Assembly (NCBI GenBank): GCA_017988355.1
Contig: JAGNRX010000081.1
Span: 1-5,772, forward strand
Direction of reading: 5' to 3'
DNA length: 5,772 nucleotides
Source: Bacteroidales bacterium
GTDB taxonomy: Bacteria > Bacteroidota > Bacteroidia > Bacteroidales > P3
Below, piece by piece: positions 1 to 5,772 of this stretch (its first letter is position 1; each line of letters opens with the position of its first letter). The notes under the pieces were generated by a model. That model made no database searches and had not been told where the DNA came from. It worked only from the letters and a program-made list of their open reading frames with translations. The position numbers were made by a program, and so were the translations under genes.

Positions 1-693
1 AAGTCAAGACCAACAACTGTTAAGACAAGAATTATTGGTAATAAGGTTCAAATGCTGAGAGTTGACCAAGAGATTAGCGATCCACTAAAACAAGATGATG
101 AAGTAAACTTCATTAAAACAATAAAGGATATCATAGAATCAAAGAATATTGATGCAATTATCTTCCAGGACTATGATAAGGGAGTGATTACTGAAAATAC
201 TATTTCAGAAATTGTTGATATTGCTAATAAAAAATCTATTCCAACAGCGGTTGACCCTAAGAAACGTAATTTTTTAGCATATAAAAACGTTACATTATTT
301 AAACCCAACCTAAAAGAATTAAAGGAAGGCTTGAAAATAGATTTCGACTTACCAACAATTGACAATTTGGTTGACGCATCAAATCTACTGCAACACAAGC
401 TTAATGCTGATATGATCTTTGTTACTTTGAGTGAATATGGAGTTTTTATTGCTGACTACAAGAAAACAAAAAACAATATGGTAGTTGTTCCTGCACATCA
501 TAGGGCAATTTCTGATGTTTCTGGTGCTGGAGATACTGTAATTAGCATTGCTGCACTTTGTTTGGCAATTAAACTTCCATTTAAGGCAATTGCAGAAATA
601 TCAAATCTTGCAGGGGGTTTAGTTTGTGAACAGGTTGGAGTTGTACCTATTGATAAAGAACTTCTACTTAGCGAAGTCGAAAATAAATTATAA
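1..693 (+). CDS. rfaE1: D-glycero-D-manno-heptose-7-phosphate 1-kinase (RfaE domain I / PfkB family), 5' end missing
   Basis: The reading frame is open from base 1, so the gene starts before the window; 230 residues plus a TAA stop are visible. The visible start matches the RfaE domain I pattern of R-T-x-K-x-R followed by LRVDQE (RPTTVKTR at residues 3-10). Further family marks are DYDKGVIT (57-64), DPKKRNF (85-91), KPNLKE (101-106) and the PfkB signature SGAGDT, whose Asp178 should be the catalytic base. Enzymes of this type phosphorylate D-glycero-D-manno-heptose 7-phosphate at C1 with ATP in the cytoplasm, a step towards ADP-heptose for lipopolysaccharide. The protein ends about 50 residues after GAGDT with no nucleotidyltransferase domain, so it is a stand-alone kinase rather than a bifunctional HldE; roughly 100 N-terminal residues should be missing. 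The next gene starts 21 bp later on the same strand. Another PfkB sugar kinase is possible, but the RPTTVKTR...LRVDQE segment favours this assignment. Confidence 0.85.
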   Translation, partial: KSRPTTVKTRIIGNKVQMLRVDQEISDPLKQDDEVNFIKTIKDIIESKNIDAIIFQDYDKGVITENTISEIVDIANKKSIPTAVDPKKRNFLAYKNVTLFKPNLKELKEGLKIDFDLPTIDNLVDASNLLQHKLNADMIFVTLSEYGVFIADYKKTKNNMVVVPAHHRAISDVSGAGDTVISIAALCLAIKLPFKAIAEISNLAGGLVCEQVGVVPIDKELLLSEVENKL

Positions 694-714
694 ACCAAAA
701 AAGACCAAAACATT

Positions 715-1866
715 ATGAATAACTTTGAATTTTATAATCCTACAAGAATAGTTTTTGGAAAGGATACAATTAAGAAACTAAATAGATATATAGCTCAAGA
801 TAGCAGAGTGCTTATCACTTATGGTGGAGGAAGCATTAAGAGAAATGGAGTTTATGAACAAGTTATTGAAGCATTAGGAAGTAGAGAAGTTTTTGAGTTT
901 TCAGAGATTGAACCAAATCCTCACTACGAAACATGTATGAAATGTGTGGAATATGCAAAAGAAAAGAATATCGACTTCATTCTTGCAGTTGGTGGAGGAA
1001 GCGTTATTGATGCTACGAAGTTTATTGCAGCGGCTTTCTATTATGAAGGCTATGCTTGGGATATTGTTGGACTAAGTAAGAAGGTTGAAAAAGCACTTCC
1101 TTTTGGCACAGTCCTAACCCTACCAGCAACAGGCTCTGAAATGAATGCTGGTTCTGTTATAACTCATAAAGCAACTAAAGAAAAGAAATCTTTCCGCTCC
1201 GAACTATGTTTTCCTAAGTTCTCTATACTTGACCCACTTGTTACAATGACTTTGCCAAAGAAACAAATCTCAAACGGCATAGCTGACACATTTATCCACG
1301 TTATTGAACAGTATCTAACCTATCCTGTAAATAATCAAATATCTGATCGTTTTGCAGAAAGCATTCTTATAACCCTTATTGAAGAAGCACCGAAAGTATT
1401 TGCTAATCCAGAAGATTATGACGTTAGAGCAAACCTAATGTGGGCTGCAACCTTAGGACTAAATGGTTTAATCGGCTCTGGAGTTCCTCAAGACTGGGCA
1501 ACACATATGATAGGTCACGAGCTTACAGTTTTGCATGGCTTAGACCATGGAGTAACTCTTGCAATTGTTCTTCCAGGTGTTATGAAAATTATGAGGGAAG
1601 AGAAAGCTGAAAAGATTCTTCAAATGGGAGAGAGAGTTTTTGGAATAAAGGAAGGAGCAAGAGAAGAAAGAATAAGAAAGACTATTGAAAAGACCGAAGC
1701 TTTCTTTGTGTCTATTGGCATTCCTACTCGACTTTCAGATGTTCAACTTGATGAAAAATGCATTGAACCAATTGTTCAGAGGATGATTGATAGGAAATGG
1801 TCGCTTGGAGAGAATGGAACAATTAATCCAGAGAAAGTTCGTTTAATCCTTTTAGATAGATTATAG
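715..1866 (+). CDS. Iron-containing alcohol dehydrogenase, YqhD/BDH type (NADPH-dependent aldehyde reductase)
   Basis: A full-length 383-residue group III alcohol dehydrogenase, close to the usual 380-390. The start (MNNFEFYNPTRIVFGKD) is typical of the BDH/YqhD branch. The N-terminal nucleotide-binding half contains two GGGS motifs: GGGSIKRNG from residue 37, which in YqhD contacts the NADP 2'-phosphate region, and GGGSVIDATK from residue 93. TLPATGSE lies at 135-142. The metal ligands are all visible and spaced as in E. coli YqhD: Asp191 and His195 in ADTFIH, His264 in DWATHMIGHE and His278 in HGLDHG. The enzyme should reduce short-chain aldehydes to alcohols in the cytoplasm using NADPH; the natural substrate cannot be read from the sequence. 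It begins with ATG 21 bp after the kinase stop and ends 9 bp before porT, which suggests co-transcription. No obvious biochemical link to either neighbour is seen, so it may serve as a general aldehyde detoxifier. Confidence 0.93.
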   Translation: MNNFEFYNPTRIVFGKDTIKKLNRYIAQDSRVLITYGGGSIKRNGVYEQVIEALGSREVFEFSEIEPNPHYETCMKCVEYAKEKNIDFILAVGGGSVIDATKFIAAAFYYEGYAWDIVGLSKKVEKALPFGTVLTLPATGSEMNAGSVITHKATKEKKSFRSELCFPKFSILDPLVTMTLPKKQISNGIADTFIHVIEQYLTYPVNNQISDRFAESILITLIEEAPKVFANPEDYDVRANLMWAATLGLNGLIGSGVPQDWATHMIGHELTVLHGLDHGVTLAIVLPGVMKIMREEKAEKILQMGERVFGIKEGAREERIRKTIEKTEAFFVSIGIPTRLSDVQLDEKCIEPIVQRMIDRKWSLGENGTINPEKVRLILLDRL

Positions 1867-1875
1867 TATCCAGAA

Positions 1876-2583
1876 ATGAAGCAAATATTTTTATTCCTAA
1901 CTCTAACACTTTTATTTACTTTAGGCATAAAGGCACAGAAAGGCCCGCCCAACATACCTCACTATGATGAAACAAGAATTCATTTTGGTGCCTTAATAGG
2001 TTATAATCAATTTTCTTCGCTTCTTAGAGTTAAAGACCCTTTGCCAGAACCTGACAAAGTTATTGGAATGAATAATCCCTCACAACATGGTTTCCAACTT
2101 GGGGTTATTGGAGATTTAAAATTATTTGAATACTTAAGGCTAAGACTTTCGCCAACCATTAGTTTTGGAGATAGGAAGTTTAATTATAATGTAATTGATA
2201 GAAAAGGAAGATATGTAACTGAGTCAACTAATGTTGAGGCAATTTACTTGGAGGCTCCACTTGAATTTAAGATACAATCGAAACGCTGGAGGAATTTCCG
2301 TCCCTACCTAATTGCTGGTGGGAAATATGCTTATGACTTAGCGTCTTTGAAAAATAAGAAGATATTTGAAGAAGACCTCCTTTTAAGATTAGAAAATAAT
2401 GATTTTATGTACACCTTTGGAACAGGGTTTGATTTCTACCTCCCTTACTTTAAATTTGGAATAGAGCTGAAATCCTCCTTTAGTTTCAACAATATGCATA
2501 TTCCAGAACCACAAAAACCATATTCTAACATAATAGATAAATATAAAACAAGGATATTCTACGTAACCTTGACCTTTGAATAG
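1876..2583 (+). CDS. porT: PorT family outer-membrane beta-barrel protein of the type IX secretion system
   Basis: This 235-residue protein opens with a signal peptide (MKQIFLFLTLTLLFTLGIKA, likely cleaved after Ala20). It then shows the PorT/SprT pattern: NIPHYDETRIHFGALIGYNQF (26-46), a conserved block around GFQLGVIGDLKLFEYLRLRL (72-91) with TISFGDR (94-100), ESTNVEAIYLEAPL (116-129), NFRPYLIAGGKYAYDLAS (140-157) and NDFMYTFGTGFDFYLPYFKF (175-194). The alternating polar/aromatic strands and the final RIFYVTLTFE, which ends in a beta-signal-like strand, fit a small outer-membrane barrel (porin-like OMP_b-brl_2 fold). In Porphyromonas gingivalis, PorT is needed for secretion of gingipains by the T9SS; its exact role there is not settled. 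The ATG at 1876 is only 9 bp after the dehydrogenase stop, and the signal peptide follows directly, which supports this start. No other core T9SS gene is visible nearby. The family call is strong and rests on recalled motif similarity rather than a database search. Confidence 0.88.
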   Translation: MKQIFLFLTLTLLFTLGIKAQKGPPNIPHYDETRIHFGALIGYNQFSSLLRVKDPLPEPDKVIGMNNPSQHGFQLGVIGDLKLFEYLRLRLSPTISFGDRKFNYNVIDRKGRYVTESTNVEAIYLEAPLEFKIQSKRWRNFRPYLIAGGKYAYDLASLKNKKIFEEDLLLRLENNDFMYTFGTGFDFYLPYFKFGIELKSSFSFNNMHIPEPQKPYSNIIDKYKTRIFYVTLTFE

Positions 2584-2648
2584 GGTATTAATTAATAAAA
2601 TCCTAAGTCTTGCACCACTTGGTCTTGAAATGGGCAAAAAACAAAAAC

Positions 2649-4268
2649 ATGATAAAAGAATTTGAATTAAATGTATTGCCTGAGGAATTAGTTGATACCG
2701 AAACATTAAAAAGGGCTGTAGCCAGAAAAATTAGTGTTAGAGAGAATCTTATTGGAGACTTTGAACTTTTAAAGAAGAGTATTGATGCAAGAAAAGCCTT
2801 AATCACTTATAGAATTAAGGTTCAGCTAACAGTTCTTGAGCCAGAGAGACCTTCGCTTGAAAAGGTGGGGGAAGAGAAAGAAATTGAACTTGAAATTGAA
2901 CCAGTAGTTGAAATAGTTGAAACTCAGAAATACCAAGACGTACGAAGTGCAACGCCAGTTATTGTTATTGGTGCTGGCCCCGCTGGACTGTTTGCAAGTC
3001 TTAAACTTATACAAAAAGGATTTAGACCAATCATTATTGAAAGAGGAAACTCCGTAAGCGAGAGGAAGAAAGACCTTGCCCAAATTATCCGTCAAGGAGA
3101 AATAAACACAGAATCTAACTGGTGTTTTGGAGAAGGTGGAGCAGGAACATTTTCTGATGGTAAGCTATTTACTCGTTCCAATAAGAGAGGTAATATTTCA
3201 GAAGTCCTAGACCTTTTTGTTGAACACGGAGCTGATAAAGAAATAATGATTGATGCTCATCCTCATATAGGAACTGATAGACTTTCAACAATAACTAAAA
3301 GTATTCGTCAGACGATAGAAACCTACGGTGGCGAATATCATTTCAACACAAAGGTTATTGACTTAATTGTTAAGGACAATAAGATTAAAGGAGTTATTAC
3401 TGAAAAAGGTGATAAGATAGAAAGCGAAATCGTTGTTCTTGCAACAGGACATAGTGCAAGGGATATATATTACTTATTCCATGAAAAGAACTGGGCACTT
3501 GAGGCTAAGCTTTTTGCAATGGGGGTAAGAATAGAACATCCGCAAGAGTTAATCAATCAAATCCAATACCACACGCCTAAATACTCACAGCTACTTCCAC
3601 CAGCTACTTATAGCGTTGCACATAGCACTAAGGACAAGGCTCGAGGTGTCTTTTCATTTTGCATGTGCCCAGGAGGTATGATTATCCCTGCTTCAACTGG
3701 AAAAGAAGAACTTGTAGTTAATGGTATGTCTAACTCACTGCGTAACTCACCATTTGCAAACTCTGGAATTGTTGTTAATGTTAAAGAATCAGATGCAAAG
3801 AAGTTTTCCGAATTTGGAGAATTGGCAATGTTGAAACTCCAAGAAGAGACAGAAAAGAATATGTTTATTGCTGCAGATAAGACAATGGTTGCACCAGCAC
3901 AGCGTTTGACAGACTTCATTAAAGATAGGAAATCATCCGCTCTTGCACCAAGCTCATATCTTCCAGGACTTCTTCCTTCCAATATGAGTAATATTTTACC
4001 AGAATTCATATCTACAAACCTTAGAGATGCATTTCTTCACTTTGGAAAAACGATGAAAGGATTTATTACATCGGAAGCAAATATCATAGGACTTGAATCA
4101 CGCACCTCATCCCCTGTTCGTATTCCAAGAGATAAGGACTCACTTCAGCATATCCAAATCTCAGGACTTTATCCATGCGGAGAAGGTTCTGGCTACTCAG
4201 GAGGAATTACATCAAGTGCTATTGACGGCATAAACATAGCAGACAAAATTGCAGAAACCTATAAATAG
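2649..4268 (+). CDS. NAD(P)/FAD-dependent oxidoreductase, COG2509-like uncharacterised dehydrogenase
   Basis: A 539-residue protein from ATG 2649. The frame stays open upstream to a TTG at 2610, but the ATG gives the expected N-terminus (MIKEFELNVLPEEL). An N-terminal region of about 100 residues precedes the flavin domain, as in this family. The FAD-binding Rossmann motif is VIVIGAGPAGLFAS (around 104-117, GAGPAG at 108-113), ending the second strand at the acidic residue of IIIERG (Glu131). A Gly-rich segment GEGGAGTFSDGKL (161-173), ATGHSAR (265-271), FCMCPGG (337-343) and the C-terminal second FAD contact GLYPCGEGSGYSGG (506-519) follow. All parts needed for FAD binding are present and the length is normal. 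The reaction is not known for this family, so no substrate is proposed. It should be a soluble cytoplasmic protein. It lies 65 bp after porT on the same strand; I found no convincing promoter in that gap, so read-through from upstream is likely. Confidence 0.9.
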   Translation: MIKEFELNVLPEELVDTETLKRAVARKISVRENLIGDFELLKKSIDARKALITYRIKVQLTVLEPERPSLEKVGEEKEIELEIEPVVEIVETQKYQDVRSATPVIVIGAGPAGLFASLKLIQKGFRPIIIERGNSVSERKKDLAQIIRQGEINTESNWCFGEGGAGTFSDGKLFTRSNKRGNISEVLDLFVEHGADKEIMIDAHPHIGTDRLSTITKSIRQTIETYGGEYHFNTKVIDLIVKDNKIKGVITEKGDKIESEIVVLATGHSARDIYYLFHEKNWALEAKLFAMGVRIEHPQELINQIQYHTPKYSQLLPPATYSVAHSTKDKARGVFSFCMCPGGMIIPASTGKEELVVNGMSNSLRNSPFANSGIVVNVKESDAKKFSEFGELAMLKLQEETEKNMFIAADKTMVAPAQRLTDFIKDRKSSALAPSSYLPGLLPSNMSNILPEFISTNLRDAFLHFGKTMKGFITSEANIIGLESRTSSPVRIPRDKDSLQHIQISGLYPCGEGSGYSGGITSSAIDGINIADKIAETYK

Positions 4269-4300
4269 AAAGATTAAAGCCAAAAAAAGCTAATCTTTTT
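4269..4300. terminator. Probable bidirectional intrinsic terminator between convergent genes
   Basis: A perfect 8-bp inverted repeat, AAAGATTA (4269-4276) and TAATCTTT (4291-4298), can be extended inward by a GC/GC pair (4279-4280 with 4289-4290) after a 2-nt bulge, with a short A-rich loop. On the + strand the stem runs into TTTTT (4296-4300), giving the U-tract of an intrinsic terminator for the oxidoreductase gene, whose stop codon ends at 4268. On the - strand the T-rich tail is weaker. The repeat begins directly after one stop codon and overlaps the last bases of the opposing gene, whose TAG is at 4290-4292, so it is well placed to separate the two convergent units. The stem is AT-rich and modest in strength. 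Confidence 0.6.
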
Positions 4301-4925
4301 CTATTATTGCAACACACCTAAACCCTATTGGATTACCATTAGGGTTTATTTTATTGTCAAGAACATACTCTTTAACATTATCAGTCAAACCATAAATCTG
4401 CCCTCTTTTCTTATTTATCAACTTAGACAAGGGAGGGTTATCAGTTATCTTAGCATTAGAAACTGCATTTGCATAATCAAATTCAGAAGGAAGCGAGAAG
4501 GTGATTTTCTTAACCCCCTTTACCTTATAATTATAAACTTCCGTCCTCCACTTACAATAATCCAGACACTGATCATAAGAAATCCCAATCATAGGATAAT
4601 CACAAGAAGGCTTTTTACTTGACTCCTTATTTATACTAATATGAATTGATGTAGGCGAATAAGAGAAACACTTATTATAATGCTTTTTGAAAATAACGGT
4701 ATCAAAGATTGTAGAAGCAAACTCTTTAGAATTTTCCCCATATTTGTTCTTAGTATAATACTGATACTCCCTCCAAGCATCAATTGATACCTCCGCATTA
4801 TCCATATACTTCATTTCCTGGGAATCAATCAATGACATATAAGGAATTTTCTGAGCCTCAGCACTCATATTCCCTATTAGTAAAACACTAAACACCAAAA
4901 TTACAATACATCTTATCTTATTCAT
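4290..4925 (-). CDS. Exported protein with a reduced SUMF1/formylglycine-generating-enzyme-like domain
   Basis: A 211-residue protein from ATG 4925 to TAG 4290. A signal peptide covers residues 1-24 (hydrophobic IVILVFSVLLIG, likely cut after AEA), with no lipobox cysteine at the cleavage site, so it should be periplasmic or outside the cell. The rest matches the FGE-sulfatase/SUMF1 pattern in order: AEVSIDAWREY (44-54, family 'E-V-T-N-x-x-Y/W'), YPMIGISYDQCLDYCKWRT (110-128, family 'P-V-x-x-V-S-W-x-x-A-x-x-Y-C-x-W'), FSLPSEFDYANA (143-154, family 'L-P-T-E-A-E-W-E-Y-A'), GLTDNVKEYVLD (179-190, family 'G-N-V-x-E-W') and GFRCV (201-205). The usual RGGSW block between NVxEW and GFR is missing, and this stretch is only about ten residues long, so the protein is shorter than normal and unlikely to be a catalytic formylglycine-generating enzyme. 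T9SS proteins GldJ and GldK/PorK use this fold, but they are larger lipoproteins. The role is unknown. It is convergent with the oxidoreductase and codirectional with polA. Confidence 0.7.
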   Translation of the reverse strand: MNKIRCIVILVFSVLLIGNMSAEAQKIPYMSLIDSQEMKYMDNAEVSIDAWREYQYYTKNKYGENSKEFASTIFDTVIFKKHYNKCFSYSPTSIHISINKESSKKPSCDYPMIGISYDQCLDYCKWRTEVYNYKVKGVKKITFSLPSEFDYANAVSNAKITDNPPLSKLINKKRGQIYGLTDNVKEYVLDNKINPNGNPIGFRCVAIIEKD

Positions 4926-5031
4926 TGTTCTAATATTTTAGATTTAATTTCATTCTTATACTAATTGATAGCATAACGCCACTAATAAGGAAATTATTAC
5001 AATACTTGTATCTAAAAAAACTATTTTTATA

Positions 5032-5082
5032 AAGTGTAAACCAAAATTAGGACTATAGAAAAGAAGTGTAAACTATACTTAG
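5032..5082. repeat. Pair of imperfect 19-bp direct repeats with AAGTGTAAAC core
   Basis: Copies at 5032-5050 (AAGTGTAAACCAAAATTAG) and 5064-5082 (AAGTGTAAACTATACTTAG) agree at 16 of 19 positions, with the first ten bases identical, and start 32 bp apart. The second copy also overlaps a small inverted repeat, AAACTA (5070-5075) and TAGTTT (5080-5085). They lie 107-157 bp upstream of the start of the - strand exported gene. They could be binding sites for a regulator or the leftover end of an insertion sequence; the sequence does not decide. AT-rich composition makes partial chance similarity possible, but ten identical bases plus the further agreement is more than expected in so short a stretch. 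Confidence 0.45.
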
Positions 5083-5176
5083 TTTTAATTAGAAAATTTG
5101 AAACTTATTATTTACGCCTCTAATCCTTATTCTGTATGGGTTTGATAGTGATTTAATTATTTGAATTAGGCATTTC

Positions 5177-5271
5177 ATGACGCTCCATTGCCAATGGAGA
5201 GGCTCTTTGTTGCCAACATAACATATCTCCATTGCCAATGGAGAGCCCCTCCATTGGCAATGGAGCGTCAT
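5177..5271. repeat. Long imperfect inverted repeat enclosing the array (potential stem-loop or cruciform)
   Basis: The left arm 5177-5205 and right arm 5243-5271 are reverse complements over 29 bp with one mismatch (A at 5200 against C at 5248), enclosing 37 nt. Inside, unit 3 (5227-5243) and unit 4 (5249-5265) form an alternative perfect 17-bp stem with the 5-nt loop AGCCC. These two structures share unit 4 and exclude each other. Neither side is followed by a T-run, so this is not a standard intrinsic terminator in either direction; a 3'-end stabilising or transcript-trimming hairpin for polA mRNA, or a cruciform-prone repeat, are possible roles. Confidence 0.75.
5183..5270. repeat. Four tandem 22-bp units, each a palindrome centred on TTGCCAA/TTGGCAA
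   Basis: Units begin at 5183, 5205, 5227 and 5249 and follow each other without gaps. Units 1 and 3 begin with CTCCATTGCCAATGGAG and unit 4 with CTCCATTGGCAATGGAG, a 17-bp palindrome with an odd central base; the remaining 5 bp vary (AGGCT, AGCCC, CGTCA). Unit 2 is degenerate but keeps its own palindrome TGTTGCCAACA (5208-5218) in register. The dyad centres are 5191, 5213, 5235 and 5257, exactly 22 bp apart, close to two helical turns. The spacing and symmetry could suit a dimeric DNA-binding protein occupying the same face of the helix, or could be a small dispersed repeat family. The array starts 83 bp past the polA stop, so it probably lies in the polA 3' untranslated region, and 257 bp or more from the exported gene's start. 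There are no unique spacers, so it is not a CRISPR array. Confidence 0.85.
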
Positions 5272-5352
5272 CAAAGTAAAGAAAGAGAAAATTATTACAG
5301 CGTTTTAAGAGTTTAAAATAGGATATTAGTATTTTGGAACAAAGATATAATT

Positions 5353-5772
5353 TTAGTGGGCTTCTAACCAATTTTCTCCTGTATTGGAATCGACTTCTAT
5401 TGGGACATTTGCTAATGGTAGGGCTTCTTTCATTTGTTTTTCTACTATGAGTTGGACTCTTTCAAGCTCTGGTTTATAGAGGTCGAAGACTAGTTCATCA
5501 TGCACTTGTAAAATCATTTTGGTTTTAAGTCCTTCTTTGATTAGGATATTGTTTATCTCTATCATCGCCTTCTTTATCATATCGGCAGAGGAGCCTTGAA
5601 TTGGCATATTTACTGCGTTTCTTTGGGCAAAGTTCTTTAGATTTACATTCCTGGAATTGATTTCATAGAGGTACCTTCTTCTCTTTAGCATCGTTTCTAC
5701 GTAGTTCGTAAGTTTTGCTTTCTCAATCTGAGAGTCTATAAAGTTCTTTATTTTTGGGTATTCTGCGAAATA
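5353..5772 (-). CDS. polA: DNA polymerase I, C-terminal 139 residues of the polymerase domain (rest beyond the window)
   Basis: The frame is open from the right edge (5772) to TAA at 5353-5355. An internal Met at 5691 is not a start, because conserved polA sequence continues upstream of it: YFAEYPKIKNFIDSQIEKAKLTNYVETM. The fragment covers the end of the fingers and the palm of a family A polymerase: RRRYLYEINSRN (31-42), FAQRNAVNMPIQGSSADMIKKAM (48-70) and motif C, LQVHDELVF (88-96), with the catalytic Asp92 next to His91 and Glu93. The end, NTGENWLEAH, is the usual polA terminus. The enzyme works in excision repair and Okazaki fragment processing. Compared with E. coli and Taq, the conserved Glu of the A-E-R-x-A-x-N segment is Gln50, and the GYVET...GRR segment reads NYVETMLKRR, which points to a diverged lineage. 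It runs in the same direction as the exported gene 427 bp downstream; the palindrome array lies just past its stop. Confidence 0.95.
   Translation of the reverse strand, partial: YFAEYPKIKNFIDSQIEKAKLTNYVETMLKRRRYLYEINSRNVNLKNFAQRNAVNMPIQGSSADMIKKAMIEINNILIKEGLKTKMILQVHDELVFDLYKPELERVQLIVEKQMKEALPLANVPIEVDSNTGENWLEAH

Larger units (their letters stand above)
4926..5352. other. 427-bp intergenic region between polA and the exported SUMF1-like gene
   Basis: No believable gene lies here. Two open frames of 61 and 72 codons cross the palindrome array on the - strand, but they are made of translated repeat sequence and have no family resemblance. The region is AT-rich apart from the palindromes at 5183-5270. 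It holds, from the polA side: about 80 bp of unstructured AT-rich DNA following the polA stop; the 22-bp-period palindrome array; then AT-rich sequence with a pair of AAGTGTAAAC direct repeats. The promoter of the 4290-4925 gene should lie in the last 100-200 bp before position 4925, but I could not identify a convincing Bacteroidota -33/-7 pair (TTTG and TAnnTTTG). Confidence 0.7.

Noticed and set aside
171..713. Antisense open frames opposite the kinase gene (and similar ones at 2389-3095 and 3608-4009)
   Set aside because: They are shadows of the well-supported + strand genes, with no recognisable motifs of their own.
2575..2612. Possible -33 TTTG (2575-2578) and -7-like TAAGTCTTG (2604-2612) promoter in front of the oxidoreductase gene
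   Set aside because: The spacing is about 25 bp, longer than the usual 19-21, and the -7 element has one base too many; the gap is equally consistent with an operon.
2610..2648. TTG at 2610 as start of the FAD-dependent oxidoreductase
   Set aside because: The 13 extra residues (HHLVLKWAKNKN after the start) are not typical of the family, and the ATG at 2649 gives a normal N-terminus. Another ATG at 2630 is out of frame.
3822..3831. ATTGGCAATG inside the oxidoreductase gene as an extra copy of the palindrome
   Set aside because: Only the inner ten bases match, the flanks are not CTCC/GGAG, and the stretch is ordinary coding sequence; treated as coincidence.
5183..5270. CRISPR array
   Set aside because: The units are contiguous with only 5 variable bases between palindromes; there are no spacers of 30-40 bp and no cas genes in the window.
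5303..5318. TTTTAA-GAGT-TTAAAA hairpin as polA terminator
   Set aside because: The stem is only six A-T pairs and there is no clean T-run in the polA direction; it is likely a chance result of the AT-rich composition.
5089..5371. Two overlapping - strand open frames (61 and 72 codons) across the palindrome array
   Set aside because: Their recognisable content (LHCQW, PLAME, LHWQW) is the 22-bp repeat read in different frames. There is no family resemblance, and the frames are open only because the palindromes lack stop codons.

Overview
The window is AT-rich DNA from a member of the Bacteroidota, most likely the order Bacteroidales. The main evidence is a convincing PorT homologue, since PorT is a type IX secretion system (T9SS) protein restricted to this phylum. 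The absence of clear Shine-Dalgarno sequences and the Bacteroidota-like character of the other proteins agree with this. The genus cannot be named from the sequence alone.

Layout: four tightly spaced + strand genes fill the first 4.27 kb. They are (1) the C-terminal part of a PfkB-fold heptose-7-phosphate kinase (RfaE domain I type) cut by the window edge; (2) a YqhD/BDH-type iron-containing alcohol dehydrogenase; (3) PorT; and (4) a 539-residue FAD-dependent oxidoreductase of the COG2509 type. The gaps are 21, 9 and 65 bp, so at least the first three genes look like one transcription unit. They do not form an obvious single pathway: lipopolysaccharide heptose supply and T9SS assembly are both envelope functions, while the two oxidoreductases look like housekeeping passengers. 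An inverted repeat with a T-run at 4269-4300 ends this unit and lies between convergent genes.

On the - strand there is a 211-residue exported protein with a reduced SUMF1/formylglycine-generating-enzyme-like fold. Behind it lies a 427-bp gap, followed by the last 139 codons of polA (DNA polymerase I), which also runs on the - strand and enters from the right edge.

The most unusual feature is in that gap, 83 bp beyond the polA stop codon. Four palindromes are centred on TTGCCAA or TTGGCAA and placed exactly 22 bp apart (centres 5191, 5213, 5235, 5257). Three share the 17-bp sequence CTCCATTGSCAATGGAG and the fourth is degenerate. The last unit has its central base inverted, so it can pair with either the third unit (17-bp stem, 5-nt loop) or the first (about 29-bp stem). 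A second, weaker signal is a 19-bp imperfect direct repeat (AAGTGTAAAC core) with a 32-bp offset, nearer the start of the - strand exported protein. I see no CRISPR array, tRNA, rRNA, complete mobile element or obvious new multi-gene system.
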